The notes beneath the pieces were generated by a model, which was not told the origin of the DNA, did no database searches, and saw nothing but the letters and a program-made list of their open reading frames with translations. The translations under genes and the position numbers were made by a program. This document shows, in pieces, positions 14,989 to 22,793 of a DNA stretch of 25,573 nt. This DNA comes from Accumulibacter sp031732815 (GTDB lineage: Bacteria > Pseudomonadota > Gammaproteobacteria > Burkholderiales > Rhodocyclaceae). Positions within the stretch are counted from its first letter, which is position 1. The number at the start of each line of letters is the position of its first letter. Location of the stretch: assembly GCF_031732815.1 (NCBI RefSeq), contig NZ_JAVMKF010000159.1, positions 1-25,573 on the forward strand, written 5' to 3'.

Positions 14989-15561
14989 CGTCGGCTCGGC
15001 CATCTGCGGGACCAGCTTGCGCGCACTGTAGAGCCGCGCTGGGAAGACGACGATCTGAAGCGCGACGCCGCGTTGCGTAGCGAGCAGCAGAAAGCGCTGA
15101 TGGAGCCGGGAAAACCGCGCGCTTCGCTGTCGGACGCCACCTGGAAACGTACTGACGTCCTGCTGCATCCCGCCCACCTTCGACGCTTTCAGAACTCGCT
15201 GGAACAGGCGCATTGCGGCCACTGAGGGACATCCAGCGGCGTCGACACCCTACCCGACCGGACCGGAAACGGCGTTCGCCAGGAGTTGTTCGACAACTTG
15301 ATCGTCGCCTCCATCGCTCGCCGCATGCTTGCCCTGATAAGCAGCGTTCCAGACGCTCGGCCAGCGCCGGGCGCCAGTGGTTGACAAGCCGTGATCATTC
15401 TGGCCAACGAAGCCTCGGTTGCCACGCCCTGCCGCCCCGAACGGGCTCTGAGTGCCTTCGGCGAACTCCTCAGCGAGATAGCCTGGTTAAGGCTGCAGCG
15501 GGCTTCGCCCACCCTTGACCGCGCCTCCAATGCTCGCCGAGCTGCATCGTACGGATCGTGA
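14989..15561 (+). pseudogene. Coding-like frame broken by two stops
   Basis: One reading frame stays open from 14989 to 15561 except for TGA at 15223 and TGA at 15382, with strong GC preference at codon third positions throughout. The first part contains RDQLARTVEPRWEDDDLKRD and ends LRRFQNSLEQAHCGH, the second contains QELFDNLIVASIARRMLALI, and the third VIILANEASVATP. I do not recognise the family. No start codon with a convincing ribosome site was found. It may be a decayed gene, or a chance frame in GC-rich DNA; open minus-strand frames over the same stretch look less gene-like. Confidence 0.35.
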
Positions 15562-15785
15562 CGGCTTGCCGTCAGTGAATGATTTTACGTAAGATTACCT
15601 GCCAGCAGCGAGTCGGCCGACGCACCTGCCCGCTGCTGTGGGCTGGTTCGGACCGCATCTTCCTGTTCTCCTGCGGCAAGCCCGTGCACGTCACCTCGGC
15701 CCTCGTTCCGAGCGCGATCAAGCGAAGAGATCGCTTGCTAAAAACCCGGACAAATTGTGCGTTCTCTACACAAACGTGCATGCGC
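15562..15785. other. Non-coding gap before the Nudix gene
   Basis: No gene is recognised. It contains a hairpin AAGCGA-AGAGA-TCGCTT (15721-15737) and the motif AAAACCCGGACAAAT (15742-15756), a near copy of the one at 13468-13481. Confidence 0.45.
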
Positions 15786-15814
15786 TTGCCAGTACAAGTG
15801 CATTGGACTAGAGT
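15786..15814 (+). promoter_or_regulatory. Candidate sigma-70 promoter for the Nudix gene
   Basis: TTGCCA and TAGAGT are separated by 17 bp; predicted start near 15821 gives a leader of about 37 nt before the GTG start at 15858. Confidence 0.5.
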
Positions 15815-15857
15815 GCGAAGCATGCCGCTGTCGGGGGGAGATCGAAGGAGTGAAAGA

Positions 15858-16403
15858 GTGAACTTCTGCAGCCAATGTGGTGGAGCTGTTTCCTTGACCA
15901 CCCCACCGGACGACAATTTGCCCCGTCATGTGTGCACGGCCTGCGGAACCATCCATTACCTGAATCCGAAACTCGTCGTCGGTTGTATCGTCGAATGGGA
16001 AGGCCGAATCCTCCTCTGCCGCCGGTCGATAGAGCCACGCTACGGTCTCTGGACTCTCCCCGCCGGATTCATGGAAAATGGAGAAACTGCGCGCGAGGCG
16101 GCCCAGCGCGAAACGCTGGAGGAGGCACGCGCCCACGTCGAGATCGACGACGCCTTTGCCCTGATCAGCGTTCCGCACGTCAATCAGGTCCACCTTTTCT
16201 ACCGCGCCCGCCTGCTCGAAGCCAGCTTCTCGCCGGGACTCGAAACGCTGGAAACAGCACTTTTCGCCGAAGAAGCCATCCCCTGGCGGGAAATCGCTTT
16301 CCAGACCGTAACGCTGTGCTTGCGAGCCTTCTTCTCCGACCGCGCAGCACGCGAATTCCATTTCCACGAGGCCGCTCTCCCGCCAGTGAGCGGCCGCATC
16401 TAG
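15858..16403 (+). CDS. Nudix hydrolase with N-terminal zinc ribbon
   Basis: A 181-residue protein with a four-cysteine zinc ribbon at the N-terminus (CSQCGG, then CTACG), linker IHYLNPKLVVGCIVEW, and a Nudix domain that hydrolyses a nucleoside diphosphate linked to another moiety. The Nudix box spans GFMENGETAREAAQ-RETLEEARA: the metal-binding glutamates are present, but the glycine expected after EEx is arginine. This Zn-ribbon subfamily often lacks that glycine. The start is GTG at 15858, chosen because AAGGAG lies 7 nt upstream and it precedes the zinc ribbon directly. Substrate is unknown; ADP-ribose or NADH-type compounds are typical for relatives. Its stop overlaps that of the convergent TonB-like gene. 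Confidence 0.88.
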   Translation: MNFCSQCGGAVSLTTPPDDNLPRHVCTACGTIHYLNPKLVVGCIVEWEGRILLCRRSIEPRYGLWTLPAGFMENGETAREAAQRETLEEARAHVEIDDAFALISVPHVNQVHLFYRARLLEASFSPGLETLETALFAEEAIPWREIAFQTVTLCLRAFFSDRAAREFHFHEAALPPVSGRI

Positions 16404-17146
16404 TCGCCGGCAAGCGAAAAGACAACCGGTAAGACGACGCGAAAACTCTTCCCGCGCAGCGCATCCGGCAAGTCGGTCGCACCCGCGGCCTGTTGCAGCA
16501 TCGACAGCGCCTCTTCGTCCAACACCGCGCGGCCGCTCGAGCGGACGAGCACGACCTCCGCAGTCGGGCGCCATTGGCTGACAATCACCGCCACCTCGGT
16601 CGTTCCCTCCCAGACCGCCTCGCGTGCCACCAGCGGGTAGCGTTTGAAGCGGCGAGCGGCGACCGCCAGTGCAACCCGGTAGTCGCGCAGGCCCTGAGCG
16701 CTCAAACCCTGCGCACCGATCCCATCGCCATGCGTCGGCAGATCCGGAACCGCCTGGCGTCGCTCTTCGGAAAGCGATGGCGCGACGAGCCGAGCTCCGG
16801 GTTGCTGGCCGCTGTCCGCGGGCAGCCGCGGGCGGCTTCTTGTGCGCGCAGCGTTGGTATCGGCGCGCGGGGCGCGAACGGCAGTGCTGCTCACTGCCGG
16901 CCTCGGGTCGGCCGCCGGTTGCGCCGACGCTCCCGGCCCGATGGAATTGACAAGCACCTGCAGTGGCGGTCGCCCCACGTTCAAACGCGGCGCAAGTAGC
17001 GAAACCGGGTTGCACAAGAGAGCGACGTGCAGCAGCAACGAAACGACCAAGGCTGAGCGCAGGCGCCGCTGGCCCGGATCACGCGGCAGACGGCCGTCGA
17101 CCGCGCGCGTGACGGTCGACGCTGCGCTGGCGTAGTGCTCCGGCAA
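16400..17146 (-). CDS. TonB-like periplasm-spanning energy transducer
   Basis: A 248-residue protein with one N-terminal membrane helix (about residues 31-50, SALVVSLLLHVALLCNPVSL), a Pro/Ala/Arg-rich periplasmic linker (about 60-150) and a C-terminal TonB-type domain (about 160-245: FKRYPLVAREAVWEGTTEVAVIV, then VLVRSSGRAVLDEEALSMLQQA). TonB proteins carry proton-motive energy to outer-membrane receptors via ExbBD, which is not encoded in this window. The start is TTG at 17144-17146; no ATG or GTG precedes the helix, and the ribosome site is weak, so the start is uncertain. It lies 18 nt behind the DUF3149 gene in the ccoG-fixH operon. The receptor partner is unknown. Confidence 0.8.
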   Translation of the reverse strand: MPEHYASAASTVTRAVDGRLPRDPGQRRLRSALVVSLLLHVALLCNPVSLLAPRLNVGRPPLQVLVNSIGPGASAQPAADPRPAVSSTAVRAPRADTNAARTRSRPRLPADSGQQPGARLVAPSLSEERRQAVPDLPTHGDGIGAQGLSAQGLRDYRVALAVAARRFKRYPLVAREAVWEGTTEVAVIVSQWRPTAEVVLVRSSGRAVLDEEALSMLQQAAGATDLPDALRGKSFRVVLPVVFSLAGD

Positions 17147-17164
17147 GCCGCTACCGTGCGGCGA

Positions 17165-17305
17165 CTAGCGCCCAGTCTGCCTGCTATCCTCGCGGATTTT
17201 CCGGCTGAAGAAGAGGCCGAACCAGATCGCCATCGCTACCACAAAGGCGATGACGAAGACGCTGAACAGACCGTAGTCGGTCGAGAAAAGCAAATCCCAA
17301 GCCAT
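17165..17305 (-). CDS. 46-residue DUF3149-like membrane protein
   Basis: A small single-helix membrane protein of 46 residues. It opens MAWDLLFSTDYGLFSVFVIA and carries one hydrophobic helix (about 13-33) ending in FFSRKIRED. The D-L-(F/L)-(S/T)-TD-x-GL opening and size resemble the DUF3149 family found beside cbb3 assembly genes. The ATG at 17303-17305 has GGGAG 7 nt upstream, partly inside the fixH stop region; only 3 nt separate the genes. Function is unknown. The tight position behind ccoG and fixH suggests a link to the oxidase or its membrane surroundings. Confidence 0.8.
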   Translation of the reverse strand: MAWDLLFSTDYGLFSVFVIAFVVAMAIWFGLFFSRKIREDSRQTGR

Positions 17306-17308
17306 TCC

Positions 17309-17866
17309 TTATCTCCCTTTATCATGCAAAGTACCCACTGCAGGCCCCGCCACTGCGTCAACTGCACGCAGACGCAGTAGCGGACCCATGTCCACCGCCC
17401 ACTCACCCACCAGACGCCATTCCTGCTTGTCGTCCTCCAACGTGATGTGCCAGCGCCCATGCAATGGCGCCAGCGCACCCGAGTAGACGCCACCGCCCTC
17501 GGCGTGCAGGGCAATCTTCTGATCAAGACCCGGACGCGTCGGATGGGCAATGCGCAGGACAAGGCCAACCGGCAAACGCTCGCGCTCTTTCGCGCGCAAC
17601 ATTGCCCTTAGCCGATCGCCATCGCCACCGAGAACGAGTTCGGCCTCGATTCCCAGATCGAACGCGCGCTGGTTGCGCGCCGTTCGTTGGTTCACGGTCA
17701 GTCCCTGCTTGTAATAGTCGTCTTCGACCAGGCCATCGTTGCTGCGCACGGCCAGGTATGCGGTGACGATGCCAGCGACGATCACGGCGCACGGCCCCAG
17801 CATCAACAGCCAGGGCCATGGTTCGCGATACCAGCGGCTACCGGTTGTCCGCCCGCTGTCGTTCAT
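17309..17866 (-). CDS. fixH: FixH/CcoH family protein
   Basis: A 185-residue inner-membrane protein of the FixH family, needed for assembly or stability of cbb3 oxidase and possibly linked to copper delivery. The family pattern is RWYREPWPWLLMLGPCAVIVAG (written in part: PWPWLLMLGPC), one transmembrane helix near residues 17-41, and then DGLVEDDYYKQGL. The rest is a periplasmic beta domain (about 75-175). Its ATG overlaps the ccoG stop (ATGA, 17863-17866), and the DUF3149 gene follows after 3 nt, so all three are translated from one message. Equivalent genes are called ccoH in other species. Confidence 0.9.
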   Translation of the reverse strand: MNDSGRTTGSRWYREPWPWLLMLGPCAVIVAGIVTAYLAVRSNDGLVEDDYYKQGLTVNQRTARNQRAFDLGIEAELVLGGDGDRLRAMLRAKERERLPVGLVLRIAHPTRPGLDQKIALHAEGGGVYSGALAPLHGRWHITLEDDKQEWRLVGEWAVDMGPLLRLRAVDAVAGPAVGTLHDKGR

Positions 17867-19278
17867 GGCATGAAGAAGCTCGTCTTTTCGCGCACGGCGA
17901 GAGCCGGCGCCTGGTCGGCGCTGACCGAAAAGAAGATCGGATTCGACCCCTTCTTGCCAACGCCCGGCTCGACCCGGGCAGCGAGGGCAACGATCTTCGA
18001 CGAAGCCGGCGCCAGTTCGACCTTGCGCTCACCGACGACTTCGATCCCGTCCAGACCATCGACCGCGATCGTATAGCGATGAGTCGCTTCATCGGTATTC
18101 GAAATATGCAGCCGGAAAACGTTTTCGATCCGCCCATCGTCGGCTTCGCGCGACAGGGTCGAGCGATCACGCATGATGTCGAGCTTCAGCGGCACGCGCT
18201 GCGCCAGACTCCACGCCGTGGCCAGAATGATCGCCAGAAGGACGCTCGAGTAGAGCAGCGTGCGCGGTCGTAGCAGATGGGCAGCGATCTCGCGCGGCGT
18301 GTAATGTTTCGCCAGCGCATTCTCGGTCGAGTAGCGGATCAACCCACGCGGTGAACCGACCTTATCCATTACCTGATCGCAGGCGTCGATACACGCCGCG
18401 CAGGCGATGCACTCGAGTTGCAAACCGTTGCGGATGTCGATCCCGGTCGGACACACCTGAACGCAGATGCTGCAGTCCACACAGTCCCCCAAGACCTGGT
18501 TCTTCGCCGCAGCACCCTTGCGGCGAGCGCCGCGCGGCTCGCCACGCTCGGGGTCGTAGCTGATGATCAGCGTGTCGGGGTCAAACATGACGCCCTGAAA
18601 GCGGGCATACGGGCACATGTACTTGCACACCTGCTCGCGCAAGAATCCCGCCATCATGTAGAGGAAAGCGGCATAGAAGAATATCCAGAACGTCTCCCAC
18701 GGACCGAGCTCGAAGGAGATCAGCGCGCCCAGCAGTTCTTTGATCGGCGTGAAGTAACCGACAAAGGTGATGCCCGTCCATAGCGCGACGAGCAACCAGA
18801 GGAAGTGCTTGGTCGCCTTCAGGCGGAACTTGCGCGCGCTCATGGGCTGCGCGTCGAGCTTGATGCGGGCCGGCCGTTCGCCCTCGATCTTGCGCTCGAT
18901 CCACATCAGGATCTCGGTATACACCGTCTGCGGACAGGCATAGCCACAGAAGAGGCGCCCGCCAATCGCCGTCACGAGGAACAAGGCGTAGGCGGAAACC
19001 ACCAGCAGGACAGCCAGATAGATCACATCCTGCGGCCAGAACACGAGGCCGAAGATGTAGAACTTGCGCTCGACGATATGGAAGAGAACGGCTTGGCGTC
19101 CCCCCCAGTCGAGCCAGCACAGGCCATAGAACAGGGCCTGCGTGATAACGACCATCGCCCAGCGCCAGTTGTTGAAGGTTCCATCAACGCTGCGCGCGTA
19201 GACCGTCTTGTGCTTTTCGTACAAGCTGTCGACGTTGATCGGGATTTCCTTGGCCTTGCTGCTGGCGGCCTGGTCCAT
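17863..19278 (-). CDS. ccoG: cbb3 oxidase accessory protein CcoG (RdxA/FixG)
   Basis: A 471-residue polyferredoxin-type membrane protein. CcoG reduces copper(II) to copper(I) for cbb3 assembly in characterised systems. Visible parts: a helix-linked CGYACPQ motif (C111, C115), CKYMCPYARFQG (C218, C222), and two ferredoxin-type 4Fe-4S clusters (C266, C269, C272, C276 and C290, C293, C296, C300). About five transmembrane helices occur, and a C-terminal immunoglobulin-like periplasmic domain (about 360-465) ends the protein. Length is normal. The ATG at 19278 has GGAG 8 nt upstream. It starts the operon ccoG-fixH-DUF3149-TonB-like, behind an FNR-type promoter. Confidence 0.95.
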   Translation of the reverse strand: MDQAASSKAKEIPINVDSLYEKHKTVYARSVDGTFNNWRWAMVVITQALFYGLCWLDWGGRQAVLFHIVERKFYIFGLVFWPQDVIYLAVLLVVSAYALFLVTAIGGRLFCGYACPQTVYTEILMWIERKIEGERPARIKLDAQPMSARKFRLKATKHFLWLLVALWTGITFVGYFTPIKELLGALISFELGPWETFWIFFYAAFLYMMAGFLREQVCKYMCPYARFQGVMFDPDTLIISYDPERGEPRGARRKGAAAKNQVLGDCVDCSICVQVCPTGIDIRNGLQLECIACAACIDACDQVMDKVGSPRGLIRYSTENALAKHYTPREIAAHLLRPRTLLYSSVLLAIILATAWSLAQRVPLKLDIMRDRSTLSREADDGRIENVFRLHISNTDEATHRYTIAVDGLDGIEVVGERKVELAPASSKIVALAARVEPGVGKKGSNPIFFSVSADQAPALAVREKTSFFMP

Positions 19279-19319
19279 GATGCCCGCTCCAATCCACTTC
19301 AGAATTACACCAAACGCTA

Positions 19320-19360
19320 ATATTACATGCAGAGCGTGGTGGGATCTTGATATGAATCAG
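19320..19360 (-). promoter_or_regulatory. FNR/ANR class II promoter of ccoG
   Basis: The box at 19347-19360 reads CTGAT-TCAT-ATCAA on the minus strand, 9 of 10 matches to TTGAT-N4-ATCAA. Its centre is 31 bp from a -10 element TAATAT (19320-19325), the spacing of activators centred at about -41.5. The predicted start near 19312 leaves a leader of about 35 nt before ccoG. Confidence 0.8.
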
Positions 19361-19512
19361 CCGCGTTTAAAATGCCCTGGTGTTCCGGCATATCCGACAT
19401 GGCAGCGGGTACACGTCGCTTCTTTCCAGCGCCATCGGCAGGCCAAACCCAGCCGCCGGGCATTCCGCCACTGAAGGGTCGATCAACCGGCGACACTTCC
19501 CGCGTGACCCGC

Positions 19513-19543
19513 AAAAGAAAACGGAGCGGCGCGCGCCGCTCCG
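19513..19543 (-). terminator. Rho-independent terminator after ccoP
   Basis: On the minus strand a perfect 22-nt palindrome (CGGAGCGGCG and its complement, 19522-19543) is followed by TTTTCTTTT. It lies about 20 nt after the ccoP stop. Confidence 0.88.
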
Positions 19544-19563
19544 GGGCCATGCCATGCCGAAGA

Positions 19564-20469
19564 CTACTTGCCCGCTGGCCCAGCACTGAGACTCAGCACA
19601 TAGGCGGCGAGGACATGCACCTTGGCTTCGCCCACGAAGTCTTTCCAAGCCGGCATCTGGTTGTTGCGACCCTTGCTGATCGTCTCGCTGATCGTCGCTT
19701 CCGAACTGCCGTACAGCCAGACCTTGTCAGTCAGATTGGGCGCACCGACCGCCGCCATGCCCTTGCCATCCGGTCCGTGGCAGCCGACGCAACCGGCCGA
19801 TGTGAAGGCTTCCTGTCCCTTGGCAACACGCACCGAATCGGCGGGCAACGCGGAAAGTGAACGGACATAGTTGGCCAGATCCTTGATCGTTTCGGCACCG
19901 AGCTGCGCGTGCGGCGGCATGACGCCCATCCGGCCGTTGCTGATCGTTTCGATGATCTGCGCCGGTTCGCCACCCCACTGCCAATCGTTGTCGGCCAGAT
20001 TCGGGAAGCCCTTGGCACCGCGCGCGTCGGCCCCGTGACACTGCATGCAGTAGGTCAGGTACAGACGCTTGCCGGTTTCCATCGCCTCCTTGTCGGCGGC
20101 GAGCGCCTTGAGGTCCGTCTTCAGGTACTTATCGAACAACGGCTTGGTATCGCCCTCGACCTTCGCAACCTCTTTCGCGTGCTGCCCCGTCGACGACCAG
20201 CCGAGGGCACCCTGGAAGTCGCCGAGCGTCGGATACAGCGCGCAGTACACCAGCGAAAAGATCACCGTGATGTAGAACAGCCACATCCACCACTTGGGCA
20301 GCGGGTGGTTGTATTCCTCCAGCGTCTCATCCCAGACGTGGCCGGTCGTATCCACCGTACGCGGAGGCGGCGTGTTTTGCGTCCACAACAACACAGCGCA
20401 GCCGACGATACTGATGAAAGAGATCAGAATGACAAACCAGTTCCAGAACGGAGTTACAAAATCGCTCAT
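19564..20469 (-). CDS. ccoP: cbb3 cytochrome oxidase subunit III (dihaem c)
   Basis: A 301-residue dihaem cytochrome c that passes electrons to CcoO. Two N-terminal transmembrane helices (about 9-29 and 61-80) are separated by the FixP-type segment DTTGHVWDETLEEYNHPLPKW (abbreviated: HVWDETLEEYNHPLP). The haem sites are CMQCH (C141, C144, H145) and CVGCH (C227, C230, H231), each with a later axial methionine candidate (MPPHAQ near 184 and MPAWKD near 275). It overlaps ccoQ by ATGA. The final helix end and stop are followed at once by a strong terminator. The oxidase reduces oxygen at very low concentration. Confidence 0.96.
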   Translation of the reverse strand: MSDFVTPFWNWFVILISFISIVGCAVLLWTQNTPPPRTVDTTGHVWDETLEEYNHPLPKWWMWLFYITVIFSLVYCALYPTLGDFQGALGWSSTGQHAKEVAKVEGDTKPLFDKYLKTDLKALAADKEAMETGKRLYLTYCMQCHGADARGAKGFPNLADNDWQWGGEPAQIIETISNGRMGVMPPHAQLGAETIKDLANYVRSLSALPADSVRVAKGQEAFTSAGCVGCHGPDGKGMAAVGAPNLTDKVWLYGSSEATISETISKGRNNQMPAWKDFVGEAKVHVLAAYVLSLSAGPAGK

Positions 20470-20660
20470 GATGCTTTCCTTTGTCGATTGCGATCCAGGC
20501 CGAGTTCGGCCCGGTCCGCAGCTTCGTCTGCGAACGGCAACATCGCAGCTTCTTCGAAGCGCTTCTTGTTAGCCTTCACGCCGTAGGCCCACCACACCAC
20601 TCCGAGGAAGGTAAGCAGCGAAACGACCGTCACGACGGACCGCAGATCGTTGATGTCCAT
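20466..20660 (-). CDS. ccoQ: cbb3 oxidase subunit CcoQ
   Basis: A 64-residue single-helix protein (about residues 9-27, VTVVSLLTFLGVVWWAYG) with a charged cytosolic tail (KANKKRFEEAAMLPF). CcoQ stabilises the CcoNOP complex. The size and the N-to-tail pattern fit the FixQ/CcoQ family. It lies 3 nt after ccoO and overlaps ccoP by 4 nt (ATGA, 20466-20469), giving continuous translation. Confidence 0.93.
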   Translation of the reverse strand: MDINDLRSVVTVVSLLTFLGVVWWAYGVKANKKRFEEAAMLPFADEAADRAELGLDRNRQRKAS

Positions 20661-20663
20661 ACC

Positions 20664-21278
20664 CTATTTGGCGTTCTTCAGTTCGAGGCCCATGCCTTGC
20701 AGGTAGGCCACGATGGCGTCCAGTTCGCTCTTGCCTTCGAGTTGCTTGCGTGCGCCAGCGATCTCTTCATCAGTGTATGGAACGCCCACCTTGCGTAGCG
20801 CGCGCATCTTCGCCTCGATGCTGCTGGCGTCAGCGGGTGCCTTTTCGAGGAAAGCAAAGGCCGGCATGTTCGACTCGGGAACGACATCACGCGGATTGAT
20901 CAGGTGCGCCCGATGCCATTCGTCCGAATAACGCCCGCCAACCCGATGCAGATCGGGACCGGTACGCTTTGACCCCCACTGGAACGGATGGTCATAGACG
21001 AACTCACCGGCGACCGAGTAGTGCCCGTAGCGCTCCGTCTCGGCGCGGAAAGGACGAATCATCTGCGAGTGGCAGAGGAAACAGCCTTCGCGAATATAGA
21101 CATCGCGCCCGGTCAGGCGTACCGGATCGTATGGTTTCAGCCCCTTGACGGGCTCAGTGGTCGACTTCTGGAAGAACAGCGGGACGATTTCGACCAGCCC
21201 GCCAACGCTGACGACGAGCAGGACCAGCAGAACCATCATCGCAACGTTGCGTTCGATTGCGTCTTGCGAAAGTTTCAT
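20664..21278 (-). CDS. ccoO: cbb3 cytochrome oxidase subunit II (monohaem c)
   Basis: A 204-residue membrane-anchored monohaem cytochrome c. One N-terminal helix (about 12-34) is followed by GLKPYDPVRLTGRDVYIREG and the haem site CFLCH (C66, C69, H70), then SQMIRPFRAETERYGHYS and GPDLHRVGGRYSDEWH, which are hallmark CcoO blocks. NMPAF supplies the likely axial methionine. It lies 12 nt after ccoN and 3 nt before ccoQ. Confidence 0.97.
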   Translation of the reverse strand: MKLSQDAIERNVAMMVLLVLLVVSVGGLVEIVPLFFQKSTTEPVKGLKPYDPVRLTGRDVYIREGCFLCHSQMIRPFRAETERYGHYSVAGEFVYDHPFQWGSKRTGPDLHRVGGRYSDEWHRAHLINPRDVVPESNMPAFAFLEKAPADASSIEAKMRALRKVGVPYTDEEIAGARKQLEGKSELDAIVAYLQGMGLELKNAK

Positions 21279-21290
21279 TTCATTCCTCTC

Positions 21291-22718
21291 TCAGGCGTGA
21301 TGAGCGGCCGGCTGCAGGACGCGCGCGTCATCCACTGTTCGCCCTCCGGCGATCGTCTTGACCATGTTGTAGGCCATCACCAACATGCCGGCCAGGAACA
21401 GGAGACCACCCAGGAAGCGGATCGCCCAGAAGGGATATGAAGCCCGCACGGACTCGACAAAGCTGTAGGTCAGCGTACCGTCGGCATTGACGGCGCGCCA
21501 CATCAGGCCCTGCATGACGCCAGCAATCCACATCGAAGCAATGTAGAGAACGACGCCGATCGTCGCGACCCAGAAGTGGACGGTGATCAGCTTGACGCTG
21601 AACATCTCGGGACGACCGAACAGACGCGGCAGCAGATAGTACATGGCGCCAATCGAGACCATGGCGACCCAGCCAAGAGCACCCGAATGCACGTGCCCAA
21701 CCGTCCAGTCGGTGTAATGCGACAAGGCGTTGACCGTCTTGATTGCCATCATCGGACCTTCGAAGGTCGACATGCCGTAGAACGAAAGCGAAGTGATGAG
21801 GAATTTCAGGATCGGATCATCGCGCAGTTTGTGCCACGCGCCGGACAAGGTCATCACGCCATTGATCATGCCGCCCCACGAGGGTGCCAGGAGGATGAGC
21901 GAGAACAGCATGCCGAGCGACTGCGTCCAGTCAGGCAGTGCGGTGTAGTGCAGGTGGTGTGGGCCAGCCCACATGTAAGTGAAGATCAGCGCCCAGAAGT
22001 GCACCACCGACAGGCGGTACGAATAGACCGGACGACCGGCCTGCTTGGGAACGAAGTAGTACATCATGCCGAGGAAGCCGGCGGTCAGGAAGAAGCCGAC
22101 CGCGTTGTGACCGTACCACCACTGCACCATGGCGTCCTGCACGCCGGCGTAAGCCGAGTACGACTTGGTCAGCGAGACCGGGATGGCGGCGCTATTGACC
22201 ACATGCAGCAGGGCAACGGCCAGGATGAAACCGCCGTAGAACCAGTTTGCCACGTAGATGTGACTGACCTTGCGCTTGGCGATCGTGCCAAAAAACACGA
22301 CGGCATAGGCCACCCAGACGAGCGTGATCAGGATGTCGATTGGCCACTCCAGCTCGGCGTATTCCTTGCCCGAGGTGATTCCCAGCGGCAGTGTGACGGC
22401 GGCAAGCACGATGATCAGTTGCCAGCCCCAGAAGGTGAAAGCCGCCAGACCGTCGGAAAACAGCCGCGCGTGACAGGTCCGCTGAACCACGTAGTACGAG
22501 GTTGCAAAAAGTGCACAGCCACCGAAGGCGAAGATCACCGCATTGGTATGCAGCGGACGCAGACGGCCAAAATGGAGCCAGCCGAGGTTCAGATCAGGCC
22601 ATACCAGTTGAGCGGCGATGATCACGCCGACCAGCATTCCGACTATCCCCCAGATGACGGTCATTACGGCAAACTGCCGCACCACCTTGTAGTTGTATGT
22701 TGACTGAGCTTCCGACAT
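21291..22718 (-). CDS. ccoN: cbb3 cytochrome oxidase catalytic subunit I
   Basis: A 475-residue haem-copper oxidase subunit of the C family with about 12 transmembrane helices. The low-spin haem histidines lie in LRPLHTNAVIF (H57) and VGHVHSGALGW; copper B and active-site histidines are in WWYGHNAVGF and AGPHHLHY. The length matches the family. The ATG start is preceded by GAGGTGAG. It is the first gene of ccoN-O-Q-P and its promoter region holds an FNR-type box. The cells therefore carry a high-affinity terminal oxidase. Confidence 0.97.
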   Translation of the reverse strand: MSEAQSTYNYKVVRQFAVMTVIWGIVGMLVGVIIAAQLVWPDLNLGWLHFGRLRPLHTNAVIFAFGGCALFATSYYVVQRTCHARLFSDGLAAFTFWGWQLIIVLAAVTLPLGITSGKEYAELEWPIDILITLVWVAYAVVFFGTIAKRKVSHIYVANWFYGGFILAVALLHVVNSAAIPVSLTKSYSAYAGVQDAMVQWWYGHNAVGFFLTAGFLGMMYYFVPKQAGRPVYSYRLSVVHFWALIFTYMWAGPHHLHYTALPDWTQSLGMLFSLILLAPSWGGMINGVMTLSGAWHKLRDDPILKFLITSLSFYGMSTFEGPMMAIKTVNALSHYTDWTVGHVHSGALGWVAMVSIGAMYYLLPRLFGRPEMFSVKLITVHFWVATIGVVLYIASMWIAGVMQGLMWRAVNADGTLTYSFVESVRASYPFWAIRFLGGLLFLAGMLVMAYNMVKTIAGGRTVDDARVLQPAAHHA

Positions 22719-22793
22719 GGACTCACCTCGTTCTAGACTGTAAACCGGCTTTTCACCGCCCCGTATGCCCTTATGCTGGGCATTCCAGCGCCG

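Noticed and set aside
15721..15737. Hairpin AAGCGA-AGAGA-TCGCTT as a terminator
   Set aside because: It is short, not GC-rich, and followed by GC then five A residues, so it lacks a T tract in the direction needed.
15738..17015. 425-codon minus-strand frame across the Nudix gene
   Set aside because: It overlaps two supported genes in the wrong frame; the real minus gene is the TonB-like frame ending at 16400.
21576..22703. 375-codon plus-strand frame opposite ccoN
   Set aside because: Antisense to a certain oxidase subunit and lacking any recognisable domain.
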